In this document: positions 1 to 8,899 of the stretch, one piece after another
Numbering within the stretch: position 1 is the stretch's first letter
Layout of the letters: the number at the start of each line of letters is the position of its first letter
DNA from: CBDDHT01 sp965228615
GTDB taxonomy: Bacteria; Pseudomonadota; Alphaproteobacteria; Rhizobiales; Methyloligellaceae
DNA length: 64,000 nt
Direction of reading: 5' to 3'
Assembly (NCBI GenBank): GCA_965228615.1
Contig: CBDDHT010000003.1
Coordinates: 558,001-622,000 of the forward strand
Notes under the pieces: generated by a model
Told to the model about the DNA's origin: nothing
Seen by the model: the letters and a program-made list of their open reading frames with translations, nothing else
Database searches by the model: none
Program-made: the position numbers and the translations under genes

Positions 1-616
1 CCCATTCGTTCGCATAATGGTCACTCGTGATCAGGCGGCACTCCGCAAGCGCATCGCGCGGACTCCAATCGTCCCTCCCCTCCAGCAGTGAAGGGTGACA
101 AACCGGCATGGCCAATTCATGCATAAGAAATTCGGATTCAACTCCAGGCCATTTCCCCTGCCCGTTCCGTATCGCCAGATCGACACGCTCGCGACGCAGA
201 TCGACGACACGCGCCGATGTCACCAGGTTGAGCGCAATATCCGGGCAGGCATCTTCAAACGCGCCGAGACGTGGGATCAACCACAGCATTGCGAGCGAAG
301 GCGGCAAGGTCAGCGAAACCCGTCCCCCTTCCGCTATTCCCATAAGGGAACGCGTTGCTGTTGCTATCTGGTGGAGCGCAGGATCGATAGCGGTGTGATA
401 GCGCTCACCCTCCGCCGTCAGGACGAGCCCTTCGGGGCGCCGATGGAAAAGCGATTGCTGCAAATAGTCCTCGAGCCTTCGGATTTGATGGCTGACGGCC
501 GACTCCGTGATGCCGAGTTCAGCGGCCGCGCTTTTCAACCGACCGTTGCGTGCCACAGCATGGAAAGCACGAAGAGCCGGGAATGGCGGCACATCATATT
601 CGGAGGCTCGGCGCAT
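1..616 (-). CDS. LysR-family transcriptional regulator (GcvA-like), C-terminus cut by window edge
   Basis: Translating the minus strand from ATG at 616 gives a LysR protein: an N-terminal winged helix-turn-helix (about residues 10-70, with AELGITESAVSHQIRRLE as the recognition region) followed by the start of a substrate-binding domain. The pattern VPPFPALRAFHAVAR at the N-terminus is typical of the GcvA-like subgroup. About 205 codons are present and the gene runs off the left edge, so roughly 90 residues are missing. A purine-rich stretch (GAAAGAG) precedes the start. It is transcribed away from the CmcJ-type gene at 764, the usual arrangement of a LysR regulator with its target. The inducer cannot be deduced. 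Confidence 0.9.
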   Translation of the reverse strand, partial: MRRASEYDVPPFPALRAFHAVARNGRLKSAAAELGITESAVSHQIRRLEDYLQQSLFHRRPEGLVLTAEGERYHTAIDPALHQIATATRSLMGIAEGGRVSLTLPPSLAMLWLIPRLGAFEDACPDIALNLVTSARVVDLRRERVDLAIRNGQGKWPGVESEFLMHELAMPVCHPSLLEGRDDWSPRDALAECRLITSDHYANEW

Positions 617-627
617 CACTCTTTCTA

Positions 628-642
628 TTGAATTTTATTCAA
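628..642. promoter_or_regulatory. Candidate LysR operator (TTGAAT-TTT-ATTCAA)
   Basis: This is a perfect 6-bp inverted repeat with a 3-bp centre, 12 bp upstream of the LysR start and inside the 147-bp divergent intergenic region. It fits the LysR T-N11-A palindrome. Further TTGAAT half sites occur nearby (around 664 and 724), which suggests several binding positions toward the 764 gene. Function is inferred from position and symmetry only. Confidence 0.5.
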
Positions 643-763
643 GTTGGCCTTTACGCTTTTCGTTTGAATGGCCTGGTTTCAGGAACAATATCAGAGTTCG
701 GAACACAAACCCAGCCATTCTGCTTGAATCATTGTCAAGTAACTAACTTGAAGGAAATCCGCC

Positions 764-1669
764 ATGCCTGCCGTATCCCAGCAGATATCCATATCCGACA
801 CGCACCTCCGACAGTCACATTCGGCAGGCAAGCAAGCGTGGTCATCCGGCGACCATGTCATCACCTCGCCGGACTACATTGGGGCCGTGAGCGCTGAACT
901 GAAATTTGTTGCGAATAGCGCGATCGCGCCAACCGTACATATAGAATCCGGGCATCGTCCGTCGCGATATTCCGGCGAGTTTGCGATGACAACGGTCGAG
1001 ATCCAGGACGGACGGCCGCTTGCCGGCAATCTATCGCTCGACAAGCATGGTTTCGCGCTTAGAAAGATCAATACCGGTCGCATCGACTTCGAGAATGACG
1101 ATCAGGTGAAAACAGACTATCTCCCCGAAGTCGAAGCACTCGTCAAAGATGCGACAGGCGCATCGCGGATTCTCATCTTCGATCATACCGTGCGCAAGGA
1201 CGGAAACAGCGATGGACGAACGCCCGCCCGGCACGTCCATGTGGACTATACCGAGACCTCAGCCCCCAACCGCGTGCGCGATTTCATGGGCGACGCCGAA
1301 GCTGCAGACCTCCTCGCAAAGCGATACGTCCAAGTGAATGTGTGGCGCTCGATTCGTGGCGCTGTAGAACGCTCTCCGCTCGCACTACTGGATGCGCAAA
1401 CCCTTGATCAGGACGATCTGATCCGCACGGAACTACATAACCAAGGGCGCGTCGGTGAGATCTATAGCCTTCGTCACACCCCACACCAGCAATGGTATTA
1501 CTTTCCGAAAATGGCAGCGGACGAAGCCGTTCTGATCAAGGGGTTCGATTCAGATCTAAACGGGAAAGCTCGTTTCACGCCCCACACGGCGTTCGACGAC
1601 CCAACGACACCTTCCGATGCCCCGCCGCGTGAAAGCATCGAGGTCAGGACTTTCGCCTTCTTCGACTAG
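764..1669 (+). CDS. CmcJ/NvfI-type oxidoreductase (hydroxylase/desaturase-like)
   Basis: The 301-residue protein has the hallmarks of the CmcJ / AsaB / GA4-desaturase-like family: HVDYT near residue 166, QVNVWRSI near 192, the PLALLDAQ segment, HQQWYYFPKM, and the C-terminal FTPHTAF.DP...PPRESIEVR block. Family members are linked to hydroxylation, methoxylation or desaturation of small molecules, but most bacterial ones have no known substrate. The ATG at 764 has a good ribosome site (AAGGAAAT) 7-8 bases upstream. It diverges from the LysR gene and is the only gene in its transcript, ending at a palindromic element. The role may be degradation or modification of a natural product; the substrate is unknown. 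Confidence 0.75.
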   Translation: MPAVSQQISISDTHLRQSHSAGKQAWSSGDHVITSPDYIGAVSAELKFVANSAIAPTVHIESGHRPSRYSGEFAMTTVEIQDGRPLAGNLSLDKHGFALRKINTGRIDFENDDQVKTDYLPEVEALVKDATGASRILIFDHTVRKDGNSDGRTPARHVHVDYTETSAPNRVRDFMGDAEAADLLAKRYVQVNVWRSIRGAVERSPLALLDAQTLDQDDLIRTELHNQGRVGEIYSLRHTPHQQWYYFPKMAADEAVLIKGFDSDLNGKARFTPHTAFDDPTTPSDAPPRESIEVRTFAFFD

Positions 1670-1702
1670 TCCGGGCTCGAGCTCTGCAGACGTTCCCCTC
1701 CC

Positions 1703-1737
1703 CCGGCTCATCCACCCTTATTGGGTGGATGGGCCGG
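1703..1737. repeat. Palindromic element, short copy (15-bp arms), between convergent genes
   Basis: Arms at 1703-1717 and 1723-1737 pair over 15 bp with one G-U type mismatch around a TTATT loop. The core (CCGGC-CATCCACCC-TTATT-GGGTGGATG) matches the centre of the longer palindromes at 17091-17164 and 19685-19758. It lies between two converging genes, so it could act as a bidirectional terminator or RNA-stabilising hairpin, but no T-tract follows. Confidence 0.7.
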
Positions 1738-1758
1738 CGGCATTCGCAATGACAAGCG

Positions 1759-2589
1759 TTACTCAGCGGACGCCTGACGCATTTCCGCGACACGGGCCAA
1801 TGCGTCCTCTCGCGATGCAACCAGATTGGGATCCATATCTTCGGCACGTGCACGCTTCAGAATTTCCTGTCGTGTCGCCTCGTGCGGATTAAAGCGAACC
1901 GTTCCAAGTGAATGGGCGTTGTTCAATTGTTTGCTGCAGAGCGCCCACCGGTACCAGGCATCGGGGAGAATTTCGGTGTCCTCGTAGTTCACCAGAAAAT
2001 ACCAGTCCTTCTTCGTCTCAGCGATTTTCACGCCAATCGCATCATAGAAAGCACTCACGTCAGCGCTGGTTGCGAACGTGTATTTGCTGAAATCGACTTC
2101 CATGATTTCAAGATCGGAGTGAAACGTGATCCGCTCGTCAATCGACGGTCCTGGCGGCTCTGTCTCCTTTGTGATGGTCATCTGGTAATCTGCAGTGGGG
2201 ATTTCAGCCTTCAAGTCTCTGAGATGAGCAAGCGCAACGCGACGTGATGGAAAGAGGTTTGGGTCAAAGTTCTCTTTCTTCGATCGTTCGAGAATATTCT
2301 CCGTCGTTGCACTGCTTGCTGCGAAACGAGCACTTCCGAGCGAAAAGGCCAGATTCACGGCCTTCCCCCGATGCGCAAATGCAATCCAGGCTTCCGGCAT
2401 GATGTGACAATCGCGATAGTTGACCAGGAAGAACCATTTTTGACCAGTCGCTTCCAGCTGTCGCGCAATCTCGTCATAGAAGACATTGACCGGTTTCGAC
2501 ATATCGAATGTGAGATCGCTGAAATCGACTTCCATCACCTGCAAATCGGGATGGAACGTAATACGATCCTGGAAGATTTCATCAGTCAT
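1759..2589 (-). CDS. Protein of unknown function with two tandem homologous domains
   Basis: The 276-residue protein consists of two copies of a domain of about 120 residues (roughly 8-120 and 150-270). Both share ITFH.DL..MEVDFS, FYD.I, a W(F/Y)FLVNY core, (I/L)P(E/D)AW, SLG..RF and DPNL..SR..AL. No signal peptide or membrane segment is visible, so it should be cytoplasmic. The alternating beta-strand/helix pattern and the central FLVNY strand could suit a STAS/SpoIIAA-like fold, but this is only an impression. A clear Shine-Dalgarno (GAGGGA) precedes the ATG. It stands alone, converging on the CmcJ gene and upstream of, but separate from, the Liv operon end. Function unknown. Confidence 0.75.
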   Translation of the reverse strand: MTDEIFQDRITFHPDLQVMEVDFSDLTFDMSKPVNVFYDEIARQLEATGQKWFFLVNYRDCHIMPEAWIAFAHRGKAVNLAFSLGSARFAASSATTENILERSKKENFDPNLFPSRRVALAHLRDLKAEIPTADYQMTITKETEPPGPSIDERITFHSDLEIMEVDFSKYTFATSADVSAFYDAIGVKIAETKKDWYFLVNYEDTEILPDAWYRWALCSKQLNNAHSLGTVRFNPHEATRQEILKRARAEDMDPNLVASREDALARVAEMRQASAE

Positions 2590-2775
2590 CGGAAAATCCC
2601 TCAGTAATGATCGCGCGCAGAAGCATGACCGGCCAGCACGACTGACCGATTTAGATACACGTCTCCCGCAGCCGCGCGTTGATATCGGTCAATCGCGAGA
2701 CTTGTCGGCTATCAAAGAGCCGACAGCACCAGTTTCAAACCATGAAGTTCAGTGATATCCCGCCTAGGTCATGGC

Positions 2776-3546
2776 CTAGATCGCCAGATATCTGTGTCTT
2801 AGATCCTCGTCATCGAGAACATCCTGAGCCGAACCGTCATAGACGACCTGACCCGTGTCCAAAATTATCGCGCGATCAGAAAGCGTTAGAGCTGCGACTG
2901 CATTCTGTTCGACGATAATACTCGTAATGCCTGAATTGCGGACTTCCACGAGAGCCTTCGCAATATCCTGGCGCACAACGGGCGCCAATCCTTCATATGG
3001 TTCATCGAGCAAAAGGAGTTTCACCTTGCGCGCCAGTCCTCTTGCAATGGCAAGCATCTGTTGCTCGCCGCCGGACATGGTTGTGCCTTCCTGCTTGCGG
3101 CGCTCCGCCAGCCGGGGGAAGAGCTCGAATATGCGATCGAACGACCAGCCTTTCTCACCCGATATCTGTGCGAGTTCCAGATTCTCCTCGACCGTAAGCC
3201 CCGGAATAATGCGCCGGTCTTCCTGAACAAGCTGTACCCCGGCCAGAGCTGCCACATAGTTCGGCTTGTCATGAAGCGGGGTTCCGTCAAGATAGATTTC
3301 GCCTTCGCGCAGATGAGGGTCCGAAGCGCGTGCGATCGCTCTGAGCGTAGACGTCTTGCCAGCACCATTGCGGCCCAACAACGCCAGAATCTGCCCCTCT
3401 TCGAGCGCCATCGAGACGTCCTGCACAATATAACTATCGCCGTAATAGGCTTTCATCCCGGTGCAGGAGAAGAATGGCTTGCCACCCGTCTTAGTATCCG
3501 CGGTCTTCGAATCCGAGGTTGGGCGCTCTTTCGTATCGACGGTCAT
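2776..3546 (-). CDS. Branched-chain amino acid-type ABC transporter ATP-binding protein (LivF-like)
   Basis: A 256-residue ABC ATPase with Walker A GRNGAGKTST (about residue 60), signature MSGGEQQML and Walker B LLLLDEPYEGLAP, typical of LivF, the second ATPase of Liv importers. A hydrophilic N-terminal extension of about 25 residues precedes the domain. Its start overlaps the end of the LivG gene by 4 bases (ATGA), indicating translational coupling. It is the last gene of the five-gene importer operon (binding protein, LivH, LivM, LivG, LivF). The imported substrate is not determined by the ATPase; Liv-type systems take up branched-chain amino acids, but also amides, urea and aromatic acids. 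Confidence 0.93.
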   Translation of the reverse strand: MTVDTKERPTSDSKTADTKTGGKPFFSCTGMKAYYGDSYIVQDVSMALEEGQILALLGRNGAGKTSTLRAIARASDPHLREGEIYLDGTPLHDKPNYVAALAGVQLVQEDRRIIPGLTVEENLELAQISGEKGWSFDRIFELFPRLAERRKQEGTTMSGGEQQMLAIARGLARKVKLLLLDEPYEGLAPVVRQDIAKALVEVRNSGITSIIVEQNAVAALTLSDRAIILDTGQVVYDGSAQDVLDDEDLRHRYLAI

Positions 3547-4304
3547 ACCTGCTCCTCACCCAAATAGGCCTCGATCACTTTGGGATTGCCCTTGATCTCG
3601 TCCGGCGACCCTTGCGCAATGATCCGCCCACCGGCCAAAACCGAGATTCGGTCTGCCAGCGAGAAAACCACATGCATGTCGTGCTCGATAATGACGATCG
3701 TGATGCCGCTGGTCTTGATGGTCTTAAGCAGATCGATCGTCGCATTGGTATCGTGGCGCGCCATGCCTGCCGTCGGCTCGTCCAACAGCAAGATTTTGGG
3801 ACTCTGAACCAGACACATTGCCAATTCGAGGCGGCGCTTGTCACCGCGTGACAGAGCATTCGTCAAATGGTTGAGATGATCCCCCAACTCCACGTCGTGC
3901 AGCACTTTTGCAGCATTTTGCTCAATAGCGTCTTGCTCGTCGAACCGCGAAAAAGCATTCAGGCTGAATGACCCATTCTGCTTCGAGAACATGGGCATCA
4001 TGACGTTCTCAATAACAGTAAGATCCTCCAAGATTTCCGGCGTCTGGAAAACGCGAGCGACACCGAGTTGGTTGATCTCATAGGGTTCCTTGCCCGTTAG
4101 CTCCGTGCCTTCGAACAAGACCTTGCCATGCGTCGGCGGCAATCGGCCGACACAGACATTCAGTAATGTCGACTTTCCGGCACCGTTGGGGCCGATAATC
4201 GCGTGGGTCTCTCCCTCGCGAATATCGAGATTGATGTCACTGAGAGCATGCAGCCCGGCGAAGTATTTATGAACATCGTCGATATGGAGGACGATATTTT
4301 CCAT
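3543..4304 (-). CDS. Branched-chain amino acid-type ABC transporter ATP-binding protein (LivG-like)
   Basis: The ABC ATPase carries Walker A GPNGAGKSTLLN, a LivG-type signature ALSRGDKRRLELA in place of canonical LSGGQ, Walker B KILLLDEPTAGM and the H-loop IIEHDMHVV. The degenerate signature and the EHDM motif identify it as LivG rather than LivF. An upstream in-frame TTG at 4310 is possible, but ATG at 4304 has the better placed ribosome site (GAGGAC) and gives 253 residues. It lies 12 bases after LivM and overlaps LivF by 4 bases within the importer operon. Confidence 0.93.
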   Translation of the reverse strand: MENIVLHIDDVHKYFAGLHALSDINLDIREGETHAIIGPNGAGKSTLLNVCVGRLPPTHGKVLFEGTELTGKEPYEINQLGVARVFQTPEILEDLTVIENVMMPMFSKQNGSFSLNAFSRFDEQDAIEQNAAKVLHDVELGDHLNHLTNALSRGDKRRLELAMCLVQSPKILLLDEPTAGMARHDTNATIDLLKTIKTSGITIVIIEHDMHVVFSLADRISVLAGGRIIAQGSPDEIKGNPKVIEAYLGEEQV

Positions 4305-4316
4305 GGTCAAATGTCC

Positions 4317-5528
4317 TCACTCTGCCGGTTGTGTTTGCGTCTTAGATTTCGGCGGCTCTTCGGTGTCATCGTCGATCGCACCTTCACCAAGAATATCCCG
4401 CTGCGCGGATTTCGAAACGGATTTGGCCTCCGGCGAATGCTTGATCCGCAATAGCTTCATGACGCCCTCCATGAGACCACCAGGAAGAAAGATCACGACG
4501 ACCATGAACAGCAGCCCGAGCGTCAGATGCCAGCCTTCCCCGACAAACAGGCTCGTGAGGTCGACCACGATTTCGCGGACGCCTTCCGGCAAGAAGCTGA
4601 ACACATCCGTGAGGACACCTTTGTTGAAAGCGGAAAAGATGTTCTCAAAATATTTGATGATGCCAGCGCCCAGGACAGGGCCGAGCAGAGTACCGGCGCC
4701 GCCGAGAATGGTCATCAGCACGACCTCGCCGGAAGCAGTCCACTGCATGCGTTCAGCACCCGCGAGAGGATCGGTCACGGCCATCAACGCTCCGGCAAGC
4801 CCGGCATACATACCCGAGATGACAAACGCGCTGAGAAGGAACGGTCGGGGATTGAAACCGGTATAGCGCATCCGGTCCTGGTTCGACTTGATCGCCCGCA
4901 ATGTCATGCCGAACGGCGAGCGGAAAATCATGATCGAGAGACCGAATGCGATGACCAGCATCGTCGCGCAGAAATAGAATCCCGGCCAACCGGTCATTTG
5001 AATGCCAAACAGATTCGTCGGCGGTAGCGTTGCGCCGATCTCGCCGCCGAACAATGCATCGAGATAGCGCGGATCCGTCCTTAGCACCCGCAGTCCGGTC
5101 TCACCATTCGTGATCGGCGTGAGAACCGAGTAGGCCAGGTTGTACGACATCTGTGCAAAGGCCAGCGTCAGGATCGAGAAGTAGATGCCCGACCGTCTCA
5201 GGCTGACAAAACCGATTGCCAGTGCAAAGAGTCCGGCAAGAACGATTGCGAGACCCATCGCCGGCAGTGCGTTCATCGAGAAGAGCTTGAATGACCAGAC
5301 TGCAGCATAGGAGCCGATCCCGAGGAAAGCAGCATGGCCGAAGGACAGATAGCCCGTAAGACCGAACAGAATGTTGAACCCGACTGCGAAGATCCCGAAT
5401 ATGGCGAACTTCTGTAGAAGGTCCGGATAAGCCGCTCCGAACGGTTCAAGTACAATAGGCCCCGAGAATACCGCAACAGCAAATAGCACCAGCAGCAGGA
5501 TATCGTTGGTTTTTGAGATCCGAAACAC
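4317..5528 (-). CDS. Liv-type ABC transporter permease (LivM-like)
   Basis: A 403-residue inner-membrane permease of the BPD_transp_2 family. Several hydrophobic helices and the LivM landmarks are visible: GLTGYLSFGHAAFLGIGSYA near residue 57, a conserved RAIKSNQDRM cytoplasmic loop near residue 210, and MTILGGAGTLLGPVLGAG near residue 270. The hydrophilic C-terminal tail of about 45 residues is lysine/glutamate rich. It is 3 bases downstream of LivH and forms the membrane channel with it. Confidence 0.93.
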   Translation of the reverse strand: MFRISKTNDILLLVLFAVAVFSGPIVLEPFGAAYPDLLQKFAIFGIFAVGFNILFGLTGYLSFGHAAFLGIGSYAAVWSFKLFSMNALPAMGLAIVLAGLFALAIGFVSLRRSGIYFSILTLAFAQMSYNLAYSVLTPITNGETGLRVLRTDPRYLDALFGGEIGATLPPTNLFGIQMTGWPGFYFCATMLVIAFGLSIMIFRSPFGMTLRAIKSNQDRMRYTGFNPRPFLLSAFVISGMYAGLAGALMAVTDPLAGAERMQWTASGEVVLMTILGGAGTLLGPVLGAGIIKYFENIFSAFNKGVLTDVFSFLPEGVREIVVDLTSLFVGEGWHLTLGLLFMVVVIFLPGGLMEGVMKLLRIKHSPEAKSVSKSAQRDILGEGAIDDDTEEPPKSKTQTQPAE

Positions 5529-5531
5529 CGT

Positions 5532-6539
5532 CTAGCCCTCCATGACGCCTTTGCGCCCCATGAGACCGCGCGGCCGGACCAGTAGAATGATCACCGCAAT
5601 CAGATAGATGATGATCTGGTCGATCCCCGGCAGTATTGATTTCACTTCGTTCATGGATGCGAAGGACTGGAGGATTCCAAGAACGAAGCCTGCCATAACA
5701 GCACCTCCGAGCGACCCCATCCCGCCAACAACAACGACAACGAAAGACAGCACCAGGAAATCCATCCCCATATGATAATCCGGTGGAAGGATCGGCGTGT
5801 ACATCACACCGGCCAGGCCGGCGACGACCGCCGCAATACCGAACACGATCGTGAAACGGCGCTCGATATTGATCCCCAATAGACCGACCGTCTCGCGGTC
5901 CTGCATTCCTGCGCGCACCACCATGCCGAATGTCGTGAATTGCAGGAAGGCGAATACCGCGCCAATCGTTATGCCCGCAAAACACAGATAGACGATGCGC
6001 CAATAGGGATAGACAATTGTATCAGTGATGCTGACGCTGCCCTCGACAATTGCCGGTGCAGCCTGTGGGATCGGATTGGCGCCGAAGAAATGCTTGACGA
6101 TCTCTTGCAGAATGATTGCCAGACCGAAGGTCACGAGAATCTGATCGGCATGCGGTCGTTTATAGAAATACTGGATAAGCCCGCGTTCCATGATCAGGCC
6201 GATTAAAAGCATCACGGGTATCGCGACCAATATTGATACGGGCACCGAGAAATCGATAAGGAATTTGCCCCACTCGCCGAGCCACGCCTCGATATAGGGT
6301 GTGCGAACCTCCAGCGGCGTCCCCCATGGCGTCGTCTGGCTCGGGTCGATAACGACGCTTTCGAGCTTGAGAAATCGATTAAATGTCACGGCACAGAAGG
6401 CGCCGAGCATAAATAAGGCACCGTGGGCGAAATTGACGACGCCCAGCGTACCGAAAGTAAGCGTAAGCCCGAGAGCGATCAGGGCATAGGCTCCGCCCTT
6501 ATCCAGGCCATTGAGAATCTGTAGAAGAATTGCGTCCAT
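5532..6539 (-). CDS. Liv-type ABC transporter permease (LivH-like)
   Basis: An inner-membrane permease of about 335 residues with the LivH signature GLTLTFGTLGVVNFAHGALF near the N-terminus and VVVGGMGSLGGAVMAGFVLG near the C-terminus. An ATG at 6560 is also in frame, but the strong Shine-Dalgarno GGAGGAGG lies just inside that longer version and points to ATG 6539, giving MDAILLQILNGLDKGGAYAL. A long periplasmic insert (roughly residues 60-95, with several charged and proline residues) is larger than in the shortest LivH proteins. It follows the binding-protein gene after a strong hairpin. Confidence 0.93.
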   Translation of the reverse strand: MDAILLQILNGLDKGGAYALIALGLTLTFGTLGVVNFAHGALFMLGAFCAVTFNRFLKLESVVIDPSQTTPWGTPLEVRTPYIEAWLGEWGKFLIDFSVPVSILVAIPVMLLIGLIMERGLIQYFYKRPHADQILVTFGLAIILQEIVKHFFGANPIPQAAPAIVEGSVSITDTIVYPYWRIVYLCFAGITIGAVFAFLQFTTFGMVVRAGMQDRETVGLLGINIERRFTIVFGIAAVVAGLAGVMYTPILPPDYHMGMDFLVLSFVVVVVGGMGSLGGAVMAGFVLGILQSFASMNEVKSILPGIDQIIIYLIAVIILLVRPRGLMGRKGVMEG

Positions 6540-6603
6540 GGGAAGGCTTGCCTCCTCCATCCATTATCGTCTTGAGGTCTGTTCTTAGAAACGTGACCGG
6601 GTT

Positions 6604-6632
6604 CCGACCGCCTCCAGCGAGGAGGCGGTCGG
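6604..6632 (-). promoter_or_regulatory. Perfect 12-bp hairpin between binding-protein and permease genes
   Basis: The arms CCGACCGCCTCC and GGAGGCGGTCGG surround a 5-base loop. There is no T-tract. Hairpins in this position usually protect the upstream binding-protein message or partly terminate transcription, so that more binding protein than permease is made. That role is inferred. Confidence 0.7.
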
Positions 6633-6666
6633 CAGTTCCCAAATGGACTATGAAGCCGTCAGTTGG

Positions 6667-8016
6667 TCAACACTTCTTGGCTTCGCCCGAACCAAGTTCT
6701 CCACCGAGTTTCTTGGGATCGTACGTAATCTGCGATACCGGCACTTCCTGAACGACCTTCAGAAGGTCGAACTTGCTGGTCGCTTTCTCGTTACCCTTCA
6801 CGACCAAAACTTTCTTGAAGCACTGGTGATCGGCGGCACGATATTCGGTCGGGCCATTGCCCATGCCGTCGAACTTGAAGCCTTCGAGGGCCTTGATCAC
6901 ACCAGGAGGTGCGAACGTGCCGGCCACTTCGCAGGCGTTTGCATAGAGCAGCGTCTGGACATAGCAGGTATGGGCTGCCTGCGAGGGCGGGAAGCCATAC
7001 TCGGCGCCGAAGGATTTGACGAATGCCTTGGAGCCTTCGTCCTGCAGCGACCAGTTCCAGTTCGTTGTGCCGTAGATGCCTGCAATGTTCTTGCCGGCAC
7101 CTTGAGCCATCAGACGCGAATAAAGCGGCACGATGATCTCAAAGTTCTTACCGTTGACCTGCTTGTCGCGCAGACCGAACTGAACGGCCTGGGTCAGGGA
7201 GTTGACCATGTCCTTGCCATAGTGGTTCAGGACGAGCACGTCCGCACCGGAGTTGAGAACCGGCGTGATGTACTGCGAGAAGTCGCCGGCGCCGAGAGGC
7301 GTGCGGACGGCTTTTGCGGTTTTCCAGCCAAGGCCTTCGGTCGTCGCCTTGATCGAGCCTTCCTGAGACCATCCCCAGGTGTAGTCGGCGGTCAGGTGGT
7401 AAGCCGTACGGTCTTTGCCCATCTGCTTCTCAAGCACCGGACCCAGCGCCGAGCCGGACATATCGGTGTTGAAGAAGTGACGGAAGCCATAGCGGCGCTT
7501 GTCCTTACCTGTCGTATCGTTCGAGTGGGTCAGGCCGGCCATGAAGATGACGCCGACGTCGTGGCAGAGCGACTGAACAGCAATCGCGACACCGGAGGAT
7601 GAACCACCGGTAATCATGATGGCGCCGTCCTTCTCAATCATGCGCTTGGCTGATGCGCGTGCCGCATCCGACTTGGTCTGCGTGTCGCCCGTTACGAACT
7701 CGACCTTCTTGCCGAGCACACCATTACCCTTGAGGGCTTTTGGCTTCATCGTATTCAGGAGACCACCGTCGCCTTCGCCGTTCAGATGCTTGACGGCCAG
7801 CTTGTAGGCACGCAGTTCGTCGGCGCCTTCATCGGCATATGCACCCGTTTGCGGTACGTTGAAGCCGAGGGTGACAGACTTGCCTGTCGGCATATTGCAG
7901 AAGTCGGCTGCATAGGCGCCGCGGGTGAAGAAGGTGGGGGCGGCCAGGGCAGCCACGCCAGCCGCGCCTGATTTCAAGATAGTCCTACGCGAGACAGTCC
8001 GCTTAGGTCCACTCAT
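6667..8016 (-). CDS. ABC transporter substrate-binding protein (Liv family), Tat-type signal
   Basis: A 449-residue periplasmic binding protein of the Leu/Ile/Val (Peripla_BP_6) family. The N-terminus has a twin-arginine motif SRRTILKSG, a hydrophobic stretch and an AYA cleavage site near residue 36, so export by Tat is likely. The mature part begins with VTLGFNVPQTGAYADEGADE, and motifs such as GGSSSGVAIAVQ and LTHSNDTTGKDK are typical of the amide/urea/aromatic-binding subgroup. An excellent ribosome site (GGAGGAAAT) precedes the ATG. It is the first gene of the importer operon. The ligand cannot be named from sequence. Confidence 0.93.
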   Translation of the reverse strand: MSGPKRTVSRRTILKSGAAGVAALAAPTFFTRGAYAADFCNMPTGKSVTLGFNVPQTGAYADEGADELRAYKLAVKHLNGEGDGGLLNTMKPKALKGNGVLGKKVEFVTGDTQTKSDAARASAKRMIEKDGAIMITGGSSSGVAIAVQSLCHDVGVIFMAGLTHSNDTTGKDKRRYGFRHFFNTDMSGSALGPVLEKQMGKDRTAYHLTADYTWGWSQEGSIKATTEGLGWKTAKAVRTPLGAGDFSQYITPVLNSGADVLVLNHYGKDMVNSLTQAVQFGLRDKQVNGKNFEIIVPLYSRLMAQGAGKNIAGIYGTTNWNWSLQDEGSKAFVKSFGAEYGFPPSQAAHTCYVQTLLYANACEVAGTFAPPGVIKALEGFKFDGMGNGPTEYRAADHQCFKKVLVVKGNEKATSKFDLLKVVQEVPVSQITYDPKKLGGELGSGEAKKC

Positions 8017-8313
8017 GAGTTATTTCCTCCAGTAGTTTCAATAATTTGTGCCCCACGCAGGACTGTCAGCTCAAAGTGTCAGAGATGCGCAGAACGCATG
8101 GCGCAGTTTGGGATTTGCGAAGAGTTTGATTGCGCAGGGAAACCGTAGGATGGAGCATAGGCAAAGTGAAGACAGACCAACGGCCTAGCCCGGATTTCCT
8201 ACGCCTCACGGTCTAAGCCGAAAGACTAATGAACTTTGGTTCAATTCGACCTGGCGAAGCGCCGATCTTCCTTTACGTGTCGGCGGATCATTGTCCGCTA
8301 TTGTGGAAGAGCG
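8017..8313. other. Upstream region of the Liv operon, no gene seen
   Basis: This holds the promoter region of the binding-protein gene and the 3' flank of the TPR gene. I see no convincing ORF, riboswitch fold or tandem repeat in it. Confidence 0.5.
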
Positions 8314-8832
8314 TCACAGATCCTGCCCCGGTAATTCGACCAGCATCGATCTTTCCCGCAGGAATGGGTGAATCTTGACGGCCTGTCTCAGGACATCCTG
8401 ACCCAGCGTCATCCGCCCCTGCCGCATCAGGATTCGCGCCTTGCCGGCCAGCGCTCCGAAGTGTCGCGGCTCCAGTTCCAGAGCCCTGTCGAGATCCTCG
8501 AGCGATTTGTCGTAACTCTCCCGGAGAAAATGGATAAACGCCCGCTGGTTCCATGCCTCTGACCAGTCCGGCGCAGCGGTGACGGCCTTGTCCAGGAATT
8601 CGAGGGCACCAGCATAGTCGTGCCATCGACGACGTTCCATCGCACGGGCAACGAGCTTCGTGGCCGTCTCATTCGGCCCGCGTAACCAATACTGCCATAT
8701 CTCATCTTCCAACAGCCGCGCGTCGGTCTCGCTGTTGGATAGGCGCAACGCCTTGAACAGGTCATCGGCTTGATCGGCCTTCGCCGGCGCGACCAACAAC
8801 AACAGAATAATGGCGAAACGAATGATTGTCAT
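8314..8832 (-). CDS. Exported tetratricopeptide-repeat protein
   Basis: A 172-residue protein with a short signal peptide (MTIIRFAIILLLLVAPAKA, cleavage after AKA). It is followed by about three TPR units: around residues 55-85 (YAGALEFLDKAVTAAPDWSEA), 90-120 (YDKSLEDLDRALELEPRHFGA) and 122-150. TPR proteins scaffold protein-protein contacts, and this one should act in the periplasm. It lies 67 bases downstream of the alcohol dehydrogenase on the same strand and could be the distal gene of that transcript, although it has no obvious metabolic link to it. The partner is unknown. Confidence 0.85.
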   Translation of the reverse strand: MTIIRFAIILLLLVAPAKADQADDLFKALRLSNSETDARLLEDEIWQYWLRGPNETATKLVARAMERRRWHDYAGALEFLDKAVTAAPDWSEAWNQRAFIHFLRESYDKSLEDLDRALELEPRHFGALAGKARILMRQGRMTLGQDVLRQAVKIHPFLRERSMLVELPGQDL

Positions 8833-8899
8833 CGCAACAATCTAGCGTGCCGGGTCGGTTCGCCCAACTCATCTCTGATCAAACTAGCGCGATCAGATA

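Noticed and set aside
95..631. Plus-strand open frame of 178 codons at the left edge
   Set aside because: Antisense to the LysR gene; the minus strand gives a convincing regulator.
6643..7602. Long plus-strand open frame of 319 codons
   Set aside because: It is antisense to the binding-protein gene, which has clear motifs, signal peptide and ribosome site; the frame has no family features.
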